Notes under the pieces: model-generated
Seen by the model: the letters and a program-made list of their open reading frames with translations, nothing else
The model's database searches: none
Told to the model about the DNA's origin: nothing
Made by a program: the position numbers and the translations under genes
Shown here: positions 1 to 5,182 of the stretch, piece after piece
Numbering within the stretch: position 1 is the first letter of the stretch
Layout of the letters: the number at the start of each line of letters is the position of its first letter
DNA from: Clostridia bacterium
Lineage (GTDB): Bacteria > Bacillota > Clostridia > TANB77 > CAG-508
Direction of reading: 5' to 3'
NCBI GenBank assembly: GCA_900768805.1
Contig: CAAGEF010000161.1
Location: 1 to 5,306, forward strand
DNA: 5,306 bases

Positions 1-10
1 CTTCCGATCT
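1..10. other. Probable residual Illumina adapter at contig end
   Basis: The first ten bases, CTTCCGATCT, are identical to the last ten bases of the standard Illumina TruSeq adapter. They sit exactly at the window start and are more GC-rich than the AT-rich sequence that follows. The simplest reading is untrimmed adapter at the end of an assembled contig, with genuine genomic sequence starting near base 11. No gene is affected. A chance match at exactly this place is possible but unlikely. Confidence 0.8.
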
Positions 11-36
11 TTCTTCTATTTTAAATAATATTTTAT

Positions 37-75
37 AAAGAGGGATTTGGAGCAGTGGCCCCTTAATCCCTCTTT
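37..75. terminator. Hairpin terminator after acpP (bidirectional)
   Basis: An 11-bp stem (37-47 with 65-75) encloses a loop that can form a smaller G/C-rich stem at its tip (49-52 with 59-62). It lies directly beyond the acpP stop codon (80-82) and would end the minus-strand transcript, followed there by an interrupted U-rich tract. On the plus strand it is followed by six T's, so it would also stop transcription coming from outside the window. The structure suggests the plsX-acpP unit ends here and that whatever follows acpP is not strongly co-transcribed. Confidence 0.75.
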
Positions 76-79
76 TTTA

Positions 80-319
80 TTAAACATTTTCTTTAATATA
101 GTCAACTACATCTCCTACTGTTACAACTTTTTCTGCATCAGTATCAGGAATTTCTATATCAAATTCTTCTTCAATAGCCATTACTAATTCAACTATATCT
201 AAAGAATCAGCTCCTAAATCATCTATAAAAGATGCTTCCATAGTAACTGAAGCTTCAGCAACGCCTAATTGTTCTACAATTATATTTTTTACTTTTTCGA
301 AAACTTCCTCAGTATTCAT
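80..319 (-). CDS. acpP: Acyl carrier protein
   Basis: Small acidic cytosolic carrier that holds growing acyl chains as thioesters on a 4'-phosphopantetheine arm during type II fatty-acid synthesis, and delivers acyl groups to phospholipid synthesis. The 79-residue length is typical. The arm attaches to Ser39 in the motif GADSLD (residues 36-41), preceded by the conserved FIDDL (31-35). The helix II/III recognition region, with [11 protein letters not shown] and the IPD turn, is present. The start is supported by GGAGGT (330-325) five bases before ATG. It lies 81 nt downstream of plsX on the same strand, a usual neighbourhood in Bacillota because PlsX uses acyl-ACP. The gap contains a likely promoter of its own, so expression need not depend only on plsX. 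The gene is complete, with no anomalies. Confidence 0.97.
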   Translation of the reverse strand: MNTEEVFEKVKNIIVEQLGVAEASVTMEASFIDDLGADSLDIVELVMAIEEEFDIEIPDTDAEKVVTVGDVVDYIKENV

Positions 320-357
320 ATCTTACCTCCAAAATTTATTTTTAATTTTATAATCTA

Positions 358-386
358 GTTTTAATATATGTTACATTAATTGTCAA
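358..386 (-). promoter_or_regulatory. Probable acpP promoter in the plsX-acpP gap
   Basis: On the minus strand a perfect -35 hexamer TTGACA (386-381) is followed after 17 bases by TAAAAC (363-358), a 4-of-6 match to the -10 consensus. It lies wholly between plsX and acpP and would give a leader of about 30 nt carrying the acpP ribosome binding site. The -10 is weak at its last base, so this may be a modest internal promoter added to read-through from plsX. Confidence 0.5.
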
Positions 387-400
387 GTATTTATTCAATT

Positions 401-1420
401 TTATTTAATTTTTTCAAATTCTTCTACCATTTTTTCAACAGAACCACCTTTTGCAAATTCTTCTGCTTGTTTAATAGTATAATAAAATAATGATTCATCA
501 CTACTTCCGTGGGCTTTAACTACTGGTTTTTTTACTCCTAAAAATAATGCACCACCATATTCTTTATAATCTGTCATCTTTTTGAATTTTTTTATTGCTG
601 GTAAACTTGGAATTGCACATATTGTAGAAAATATATTTCCTGTCAATGAATCTGTTAATGCATATTTAACAAATCTACCAACCCCTTCCATTGTTTTTAA
701 AAATACATTTCCAGTGAATCCATCTGTTATAACAGCATCAACATTTCCGTCAAAAGGATCTCTTGCTTCTATATTACCTATAAAGTTTATTCCATATTCT
801 TCAGCATGCTCTTTTAAATAATTATATGTTTCTTTTACTAAATCGTTACCTTTAGTTTCTTCAGTTCCTATATTTAATAATCCAACTCTTGGTTTTTCCA
901 TACCATAATTATTTTTTAAGTATATAGTAGACATTTGAGCAAATTGAACTAAATTCATAACTTTACAATTAGTATTTGCTCCTGCATCCATAAGTAAAAA
1001 TTTTGATTTATGTGAAGGTAAAACTGGAGCAATAGCTGGTCTATCTATTCCTTTTATTCTACCAACTAATAAAGTAGCTCCTGTAAGTAATGCTCCTGAA
1101 TTTCCTGCTGAAACAAAAACATCACCTTCTCCAGATTTTAACATTCTAAAACCAACTACCATTGAAGAATCCTTTTTATTTTTTATAGCTTGAGTTGGTA
1201 TATCCTCCATTTCTATTTGTTCTGAAGCATGTTTTATTTTTAACTTTGGAGAAATCTCAGAAATTTCTTTTCCAAAAAATTCTTTTGATTTTTCATTTAT
1301 TATTTTTTCATCTCCAATTAAACATATCTCAGCTTCAACCTCTTTTACTGCTTTTACTGCTCCTTTTATTGTAGCATCTGGTGCATTATCTCCACCCATC
1401 GCATCTAATAATATTATCAC
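401..1420 (-). CDS. plsX: Phosphate acyltransferase PlsX
   Basis: Converts acyl-ACP and phosphate to acyl-phosphate, the acyl donor used by PlsY for the first acylation of glycerol-3-phosphate in bacterial phospholipid synthesis. It is a peripheral membrane-associated cytosolic enzyme. At 339 residues it is close to family length. Recognisable conserved blocks are DAMGGDNAP (6-14), SAGNSGA (104-110), GIDRPAIAP (124-132), DAGAN (145-149), NIGTEETKGN (183-192), DGFTGNVFLK (233-242), GGALFLGV (289-296) and KAHGSS (302-307). The start codon is GTG at 1420-1418, chosen because AGGAGG (1434-1429) sits eight bases upstream and the family N-terminus begins at exactly this point. It precedes acpP, whose acyl-loaded form is the PlsX substrate. 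No rpmF gene is found upstream, unlike in many Bacillota; a divergent promoter region lies there instead. Confidence 0.97.
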   Translation of the reverse strand: MIILLDAMGGDNAPDATIKGAVKAVKEVEAEICLIGDEKIINEKSKEFFGKEISEISPKLKIKHASEQIEMEDIPTQAIKNKKDSSMVVGFRMLKSGEGDVFVSAGNSGALLTGATLLVGRIKGIDRPAIAPVLPSHKSKFLLMDAGANTNCKVMNLVQFAQMSTIYLKNNYGMEKPRVGLLNIGTEETKGNDLVKETYNYLKEHAEEYGINFIGNIEARDPFDGNVDAVITDGFTGNVFLKTMEGVGRFVKYALTDSLTGNIFSTICAIPSLPAIKKFKKMTDYKEYGGALFLGVKKPVVKAHGSSDESLFYYTIKQAEEFAKGGSVEKMVEEFEKIK

Positions 1421-1455
1421 TTCTATTTCCTCCTGATTAATATTTGAGCAATACT

Positions 1456-1484
1456 ATTGTATGTACTTTATGATAAAAAATCAA
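1456..1484 (-). promoter_or_regulatory. plsX promoter
   Basis: On the minus strand TTGATT (1484-1479) and TACAAT (1461-1456) are separated by exactly 17 bases. The predicted start near 1449 gives a leader of about 30 nt ending in the AGGAGG site of plsX. It is divergent from the DUF3800 promoter, with about 60 bases between the two sets of boxes. No clear FapR-type operator palindrome is visible around it. Confidence 0.7.
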
Positions 1485-1545
1485 GTGTTTTTTGCAAATT
1501 TATTCTTCTGCAATTAAATTTTTAAAAATAATAGAAAAAATGCAA

Positions 1546-1574
1546 TAGACTTATTGACAAAAAAATGATATAAT
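1546..1574 (+). promoter_or_regulatory. DUF3800 gene promoter with extended -10
   Basis: A perfect -10 TATAAT (1569-1574) is preceded by TGA (1566-1568), giving an extended -10, with TAGACT (1546-1551) as -35 at 17-bp spacing. A perfect TTGACA at 1554-1559 is only 9 bp from this -10 and so cannot serve it; its own 17-18 bp positions contain only poor -10 matches. The predicted start near 1581 gives a leader of about 40 nt with AAAGGAG just before the ATG. Confidence 0.65.
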
Positions 1575-1620
1575 TGCTCATATTTCTATCAAACTTTTAA
1601 TTTATATTCAAAGGAGAAAA

Positions 1621-2370
1621 ATGATTAATTCTGAAAAAAATTTCCAAACTCTTTATATAAACATTGATGATTCTGGAAAATTAGTTAATGACGAAAAAGT
1701 ATCAATATACGCTGGTATATTGTTCACTTCAAAAAAAGATAAAGATAAATTTATTACACAATATAGAAGTATTGTTCAAAATATAAAGTGTAAATACTGT
1801 AAAAAAGATAATTTAAATTGCACTAAATCATGTCCAGAATTAAAACATAATATGTTAAAACCCAAACATAATAGACAACTTATAAATTACATAAAAAAGT
1901 ATTCTACATTATGCTGTATAATAAATAATGATAAAGTTTATTCTAATATAAAATCTAATGCTGCTTCACGAGGTAGATTCTTAGATTATTCTTTAAAATT
2001 ACTAATTAAAAACACTATAAAAAGTTTAATTAATAACAATATTATTAACCCAACCAAACCTTTAAAACTAGTTTTTAATATAGATGAACAAACTACAAAA
2101 ACAAATGGGTATTATAATTTAAAAGATGGAATTGTAGAAGAATTAAAATATGGAATATATAATTATAATTATTCTACTATGTATACTCCTATTTTAAATT
2201 CTGATTTTGAAATTACAGTAAATTATCAAAAATCAGAGAAAAGTTATTTAATACAAGCAGCTGATTTAGTTGCTGGTACAATTAGAAGAACTTATTTAAA
2301 TAATATGAATGATATTATAGAATTTAATAAAAAAATAAACTTTGTAAATTATAAAATTTTTCTTCCATAA
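1621..2370 (+). CDS. DUF3800 domain protein, putative RNase H-fold nuclease
   Basis: A complete 249-residue protein matching the DUF3800 family by eye. It has an N-terminal strand ending in IDDSGK (15-20), a central FNIDEQ (152-157) followed by KTNGYYNL, and a C-terminal IQAADLVAG (211-219) followed by IRR. The acidic residues Asp16, Asp17, Asp155 and Asp215 lie where an RNase H-like metal site would need them; nuclease activity is an inference and the family's function is not established. Residues 57-71 hold four cysteines (CxxC, then CxxxC), with His76 shortly after, a possible zinc-binding insert. ATG is supported by AAAGGAG (1610-1616). GC content by eye is lower (about 25%) than plsX or the hydrolase gene, suggesting separate acquisition. 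It has no plus-strand terminator directly behind it and converges on a structured RNA gene. DUF3800 genes are known to lie next to conserved structured RNAs of unknown role. Confidence 0.88.
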   Translation: MINSEKNFQTLYINIDDSGKLVNDEKVSIYAGILFTSKKDKDKFITQYRSIVQNIKCKYCKKDNLNCTKSCPELKHNMLKPKHNRQLINYIKKYSTLCCIINNDKVYSNIKSNAASRGRFLDYSLKLLIKNTIKSLINNNIINPTKPLKLVFNIDEQTTKTNGYYNLKDGIVEELKYGIYNYNYSTMYTPILNSDFEITVNYQKSEKSYLIQAADLVAGTIRRTYLNNMNDIIEFNKKINFVNYKIFLP

Positions 2371-2400
2371 AAAGAAAAGAGATTACTAAAGTAACCTCTC
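2369..2400 (-). terminator. Intrinsic terminator of the ncRNA
   Basis: On the minus strand a 9-10 bp stem (2400/2399-2391 with 2386-2378/2377, loop UUUA) is followed by UUUU, C, UUUUU (to 2369). One pair is G-U in the minus-strand RNA but an A-C mismatch on the plus strand, and no T-run follows on the plus side, so the signal is directional. The U-tract overlaps the DUF3800 stop codon (2368-2370). Confidence 0.85.
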
Positions 2401-2489
2401 CCCAACTAGCCTGACGTACTTAACATACGCTTAATTTTATAAAAATCAGTATCTAGCTATCGACCAAACAAAGGGTTTTCCCTTCTGGT
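2369..2489 (-). ncRNA. Structured noncoding RNA convergent with DUF3800 gene
   Basis: This interval has all parts of a stand-alone small RNA gene on the minus strand: a strong promoter just upstream, about 115-120 nt of transcript and an intrinsic terminator. Counting the predicted start (2489) as RNA base 1, bases 1-27 form a hairpin (1-4 with 24-27, 5-10 with 15-20, AAAA loop, three-base bulge). Bases 31-37 pair with 81-87, and 41-43 pair with 77-79. Inside these lie two hairpins (44-48 with 52-56; 60-64 with 72-76), making a three-way junction. A GGGG linker (87-90) leads to the terminator hairpin (91-99 with 104-112). The only AUG (base 64) opens a six-codon frame without a ribosome binding site, so it is noncoding. 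GC is about 37%, well above the neighbouring gene, as is common for structured RNAs in AT-rich genomes. The family is not one I can name; it may be one of the RNA classes reported beside DUF3800 genes. Confidence 0.75.
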
Positions 2490-2495
2490 AAACAA

Positions 2496-2524
2496 ATTGT
2501 AGCATTTTGTTATTTAAAAGTCAA
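2496..2524 (-). promoter_or_regulatory. Strong promoter of the ncRNA
   Basis: Minus-strand TTGACT (2524-2519), exactly 17 bases, then TACAAT (2501-2496). TGC directly before the hexamer makes an extended -10. The predicted start seven bases downstream, an A at 2489, coincides with the first paired base of the 5' hairpin. It is one of the best promoter matches in the window and drives no protein-coding gene. Confidence 0.85.
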
Positions 2525-2562
2525 CATTTATAATATTATTTTTCTTTTTAACAAATTCACTA

Positions 2563-2592
2563 AAAAAACATCCACAATTGTGGATGTTTTTT
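2563..2592. terminator. Bidirectional terminator, perfect 30-bp palindrome
   Basis: A perfect inverted repeat centred at 2577/2578: A6, CATCCACAA, then the complement ending in T6. It gives a stem with six G/C pairs and U-runs on both strands. It lies 17 bases beyond the stop of the cell-wall hydrolase gene (minus strand) and would also stop plus-strand read-through from the DUF3800 side. It separates the hydrolase unit from the ncRNA promoter at 2496-2524. Confidence 0.88.
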
Positions 2593-2609
2593 GTTGATTA
2601 TTTCTTACT

Positions 2610-3722
2610 TCATTCTGGAATTTTACTTTCAGATACATTTTCGGTATCATTAATATCAGATGTTTCCGAACATTCACTTGATTCTGGTTCTGTCTGCTCT
2701 AAACTTTCTGTTTGAGTTATTTCAGTTTCAATCTGCTCTTGTTCGGTATTTTCTTGCTCCAACATTTCCTTTTCTAACCTCTCTTGTTCCAATCTTTCTT
2801 GCTCATTTTTTTCTTTTTCTAAACGTTCTTGTTCTAAACGTTTTTCTTCTTCACGAGCATCATCTTCAAGATTTCGCTGTATAATCTTTTGCTCATCCCA
2901 ATATATTGCCTGCCTTTCAGCATAATCTGCTCTATCATAGATTGATTCACCAAATTTTAAATGGAAATTATAGTATTCATCCAGTATTATAACCGCATTA
3001 CTAACATATCCATTAGTTTGATAAACTGTTTTATGAGTAATTTTTAACCATCTACAATAATTTATCCAATTAGAAGATGTAAACTCCTCATACAACTCTC
3101 TTGCTAATTTTAAAGTAGTTGGACTGGCTTCAGCCATATTATTAGAAAATGTACTATACTGACCTGGTGCAGAAATTATTTGGTATACAGTACTACCTTC
3201 AAAATAATCTGAAACTATTCTATTTAGTACTACTGCGCCAATTCTACGCCGTGTATCTCTAGGAGCATAACGACCTTCTGCATCCATAATTTTTGCCAAC
3301 CATTGAATATCTTGTTCATCATAATCCTCTACTTCTGGAGTATATTCATATGATTCCAGATTTTCACATACTGGTGGTACATCTACAAAATTGTTATCTT
3401 GATAAATTAGTTCTTGATAAGCAATTTGCTCCGTCGCTTCAAAAGAACAATCTTCTGTAGCTGAATCTTCAACATTAGAAGATTTATTTTTTTCTGAAGT
3501 AATTGTTGTAACTACCGAAGTGGTTGTTACATTTGTTGTTTGAGTTATTTCTGGCTTTTGCGGAAAAATAACCATTGCCTCAACCCTGCGAGTAGGTGCC
3601 TTAATTTTCACCGTTGTGTTAGCTTGTTGACTCTGCTCAACTGAGGTACAGTAATTTTCCAATCCTGTAAAGAATATGAAAGTCCCCACTAAAGCTGTTA
3701 TAACTCTTAACCGTTTGTTCAT
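2610..3722 (-). CDS. Exported SleB-type cell-wall hydrolase with coiled-coil tail
   Basis: A 370-residue protein with a central SleB-like domain (PF07486 type, about residues 137-257). Landmarks are WLAKIMDAEG (141-150), GAVVLNRI (162-169) and the APGQYSTF block (185-192). In SleB relatives the Glu of the (A)EA/AEG motif, here Glu149, is the catalytic acid for peptidoglycan glycan cleavage. KRLR then a hydrophobic stretch (about 7-21) form a signal peptide or anchor; no convincing lipobox precedes Cys25. A Thr/Ser-rich linker (about 60-90) follows. After the domain comes a highly charged Glu/Gln/Arg coiled coil (about 280-335) with LEQERLEKE repeated at 296-304 and 311-319, then an acidic Ser/Thr/Glu tail. 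ATG at 3722 is preceded by AGGAGG (3738-3733) at 10 bases. It is monocistronic, with its own promoter and terminator. The family includes spore-cortex lytic enzymes, but the architecture does not show a spore role; it could be a vegetative or phage-derived wall enzyme. Confidence 0.85.
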   Translation of the reverse strand: MNKRLRVITALVGTFIFFTGLENYCTSVEQSQQANTTVKIKAPTRRVEAMVIFPQKPEITQTTNVTTTSVVTTITSEKNKSSNVEDSATEDCSFEATEQIAYQELIYQDNNFVDVPPVCENLESYEYTPEVEDYDEQDIQWLAKIMDAEGRYAPRDTRRRIGAVVLNRIVSDYFEGSTVYQIISAPGQYSTFSNNMAEASPTTLKLARELYEEFTSSNWINYCRWLKITHKTVYQTNGYVSNAVIILDEYYNFHLKFGESIYDRADYAERQAIYWDEQKIIQRNLEDDAREEEKRLEQERLEKEKNEQERLEQERLEKEMLEQENTEQEQIETEITQTESLEQTEPESSECSETSDINDTENVSESKIPE

Positions 3723-3754
3723 AAATTTGATTCCTCCTATTTTTTAACCTTTTA

Positions 3755-3784
3755 AGTATATCATATTTTTTAGTAACTTGTCAA
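3755..3784 (-). promoter_or_regulatory. Promoter of the cell-wall hydrolase gene
   Basis: Minus-strand perfect TTGACA (3784-3779), an 18-base spacer, then TATACT (3760-3755) preceded by TGA, an extended -10. The start near 3748 leaves a leader of about 26 nt with a good AGGAGG site. This looks like a vegetative sigma-A promoter, which argues against expression limited to late sporulation. Confidence 0.8.
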
Positions 3785-3862
3785 TTTTCCAAATTCACAT
3801 AATATTATGAATTTTAAATATTGTTTATCTATACATAATTTTTAAATTAAAGTTAAAGTGAT

Positions 3863-3895
3863 AAAAAAACTGTAGCTATTTAAGCTACAGTTTTT
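3863..3895. terminator. Terminator after the 197-aa coiled-coil gene
   Basis: A 13-bp stem (3865-3877 with 3883-3895, loop ATTTA) with core ACTGTAGCT and seven A's at its left edge, giving seven U's at the end of the minus-strand transcript. It begins five bases past the stop codon (3900-3902). T's on the plus side make it potentially bidirectional. Confidence 0.87.
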
Positions 3896-3899
3896 ATTA

Positions 3900-4493
3900 T
3901 CACTTAGATAATTCCCTTAACAATGTTATAAAAGATGTTAGATTTTCAGATTTCTTCAAACCCTCCATACATGATTCAATAATTTTACCACATAACTGAT
4001 TGGTTACTTCTATGTTTTCTTGATACAATATTTTTTGATACTCATCCATTTCAACAGAATCTGGTGAAGTATAAAAAGTAAATCTTAATTGATCATCATT
4101 TTCAATTATCCTTATCATATCTTCTTTAGGATAATCAAAAAAAGGTAATTCTTTAAGAAAATAGTTTTTAGGATCAAACACATATGCCATATTTACCTTA
4201 TTCCAAAAAACACGTGACACATTATTTATCCTTATATTCCTATGGTATGCAACAGTTCTAACATGAATAAAAAAATCGACTACTTTTCTTACATTTTTTA
4301 AAGCTTCCACATTACGTTCTAAATTCTTCTTATTTTCAATATCAAAAATAGTATTGTTTTTAGCTAATTCATTTTCATATTCTTTCCTCATGTCTTTTGA
4401 TATAACATGTTCCAATGCATTCAAATGAATTTTTAAACGTTCAACTTCAGCTTCAAGCCGGTTCATTCTAACCTGTTCCTCGATACTCATCAT
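3900..4493 (-). CDS. Hypothetical protein with N-terminal coiled coil
   Basis: A complete 197-residue protein I do not recognise. Residues 4-35 form a clear coiled coil, with a heptad series Leu13, Val17, Leu20, Leu24, Leu27, Ile31, so it probably oligomerises. The rest is soluble, charged and without signal peptide or membrane segment. Notable stretches are an aromatic/basic middle (FFIHVRTVAYHRNIRI, 74-89) and FFDYPKED (118-125). ATG at 4493 is followed at once by a second ATG; AGGAG (4508-4504) is 10 bases from the first, and GAGG (4504-4501) is closer, so either Met could be used. It is monocistronic, with an extended -10 promoter and a terminator abutting its stop. Coding character is supported by these signals, the length and normal composition. 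No function is inferred; a phage or mobile-element origin is possible but unproven. Confidence 0.85.
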   Translation of the reverse strand: MMSIEEQVRMNRLEAEVERLKIHLNALEHVISKDMRKEYENELAKNNTIFDIENKKNLERNVEALKNVRKVVDFFIHVRTVAYHRNIRINNVSRVFWNKVNMAYVFDPKNYFLKELPFFDYPKEDMIRIIENDDQLRFTFYTSPDSVEMDEYQKILYQENIEVTNQLCGKIIESCMEGLKKSENLTSFITLLRELSK

Positions 4494-4577
4494 AAAATAT
4501 CCTCTCCTTTTTGCTATTCAGCGTTTGCTCTTCTAAATTATGTCTCATACTAAAAGGACTTTATTTTTTTGATTACA

Positions 4578-4606
4578 ATTATAGCACAATATTACTACTA
4601 TTGCAA
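4578..4606 (-). promoter_or_regulatory. Promoter of the 197-aa coiled-coil gene
   Basis: Minus-strand TTGCAA (4606-4601), a 17-base spacer, then a perfect TATAAT (4583-4578) with TGC before it, an extended -10. The predicted start near 4571 gives a leader of about 78 nt, the longest among the genes here; only short stem possibilities are seen in it. Confidence 0.75.
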
Positions 4607-4703
4607 ACTTTCATTTTTTACCTAGTTATATAAGATTAAAATTTAAATCCTACTCAAAAAATAAATCATAGATAGAAAACATATAACTGACCAGTCATTC
4701 CAA

Positions 4704-4732
4704 TTGACTCTGTATTTAAAAAATATTAAGAT
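4704..4732 (+). promoter_or_regulatory. Promoter of the 67-aa gene
   Basis: TTGACT (4704-4709), exactly 17 bases, then TAAGAT (4727-4732). The predicted start near 4739 leaves a leader of just over 20 nt carrying AAAGGAG. A short inverted repeat, ACTG-AC-CAGT (4687-4696), lies upstream of the -35 and could be an activator or repressor half-site, but it is too short to rely on. Confidence 0.65.
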
Positions 4733-4761
4733 ATATATATCAATTTGAAAGGAGTTTCTTT

Positions 4762-4965
4762 ATGAAGTCACTTATAGGTAAAAATTTTTCAACTTCAACT
4801 GGTGAAAAATTTCAAATCCTTAATCGAAGAAAATCGCGGACATTTCCATTTTTTGAGACTTTTTATATCTACGACATTTTATGGAAAGATACAGTAATTT
4901 CGATCAAATGCAAAGATTTAACAAATCTAATTAATGGAAAACCAGTGTTTTTAATTTTTGATTAA
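4762..4965 (+). CDS. Small hypothetical protein, 67 aa
   Basis: A 67-residue basic, aromatic-rich protein of unknown function. It appears real: AAAGGAG (4748-4754) lies seven bases before ATG, a good promoter lies just upstream, and a 14-bp terminator hairpin begins three bases after the stop. The sequence reads like a small all-beta domain: LIGKNFSTSTGEKFQIL (4-20), an aromatic segment FPFFETFYIYDILW (28-41), and VISIKCKDLTNLINGKP (45-61). The opening pattern, a hydrophobic-Gly-Lys-x-Phe then Ser/Thr-x-Gly-Glu-Lys-Phe-x-Ile, resembles small DNA-associated beta domains found in phage proteins, but this is a weak resemblance by eye. There is no signal peptide, membrane helix or cysteine pair. 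It is divergent from the 197-aa gene and expressed alone. Confidence 0.75.
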   Translation: MKSLIGKNFSTSTGEKFQILNRRKSRTFPFFETFYIYDILWKDTVISIKCKDLTNLINGKPVFLIFD

Positions 4966-4968
4966 CAC

Positions 4969-5000
4969 AAAACCAGACATCTACATAGATGTCTGGTTTT
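4969..5000. terminator. Terminator of the 67-aa gene
   Basis: A perfect 14-bp stem (4969-4982 with 4987-5000, loop ACAT), AAAACCAGACATCT and its complement, ending in four T's. It starts three bases after the TAA stop. The U-tract is short, but the stem contains six G/C pairs and is long. The A-run on the left lets it work on the minus strand as well. Confidence 0.8.
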
Positions 5001-5107
5001 AGGTTCTAATCTAAAAAACATGCAATTATTAAAATTCATTCTATATCTTTAATTTTAATTCTTACTAAAATTTTTGATTTACCTTTTAGCTTAATAAAAA
5101 AGAAATT

Positions 5108-5141
5108 TTATATAATAATATATTAAGTTATTATTATATAA
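5108..5141. repeat. A/T-only inverted repeat
   Basis: TTATATAATAATA (5108-5120) is followed after eight bases by its exact complement (5129-5141). Every pair is A-T, so the hairpin is weak despite 13 bp. It lies 42 bases past the stop of the partial minus-strand gene and may be a poor terminator for it, or simply a product of extreme AT content. The surrounding 5001-5182 stretch shows no convincing gene or promoter. Confidence 0.4.
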
Positions 5142-5182
5142 GCAATATCTTATCAAATATCATATTTATAATAAATTATTTT

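Noticed and set aside
582..821. Plus-strand 79-codon open frame
   Set aside because: It lies entirely inside plsX on the opposite strand; the plsX frame carries all the family motifs, so this is a shadow frame.
1554..1582. TTGACA at 1554 as a second -35 for the DUF3800 gene
   Set aside because: The nearest good -10 is only 9 bp away, and the 17-18 bp positions hold poor hexamers (CTCATA, TCATAT).
2369..2489. tracrRNA, riboswitch or repeat-based type III antitoxin RNA as the identity of the ncRNA
   Set aside because: There is no CRISPR array or cas gene, no downstream same-strand gene for it to regulate, and no tandem repeats within the transcript.
2507..2534. Plus-strand promoter-like pair TTGTTA-16-TATAAT
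   Set aside because: It overlaps the ncRNA promoter and would give only about a 50-nt transcript ending at the 2563-2592 palindrome; in such AT-rich DNA a TATAAT match is expected by chance.
2660..2884. Plus-strand 74-codon open frame
   Set aside because: It is the complement of the Glu/Gln-rich coiled-coil repeat of the hydrolase, which gives a spurious Leu/Phe-rich frame.
2610..3722. Lipoprotein assignment for the hydrolase based on Cys25
   Set aside because: The residues before the cysteine (LENY) do not fit a lipobox, so a signal peptide or N-terminal anchor is the better reading.
3798..3809. Palindrome CATAATATTATG upstream of the hydrolase promoter as an operator
   Set aside because: A 12-bp A/T-rich palindrome is expected by chance in a window of this length and composition, and it does not overlap the promoter boxes.
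5036..5110. Minus-strand peptide frame ending KGKSKILVRIKIKDIE
   Set aside because: It looks protein-like but has only about 23 codons after the preceding stop, with no ATG, GTG or TTG start and no ribosome binding site. A decayed gene end is possible but cannot be supported.
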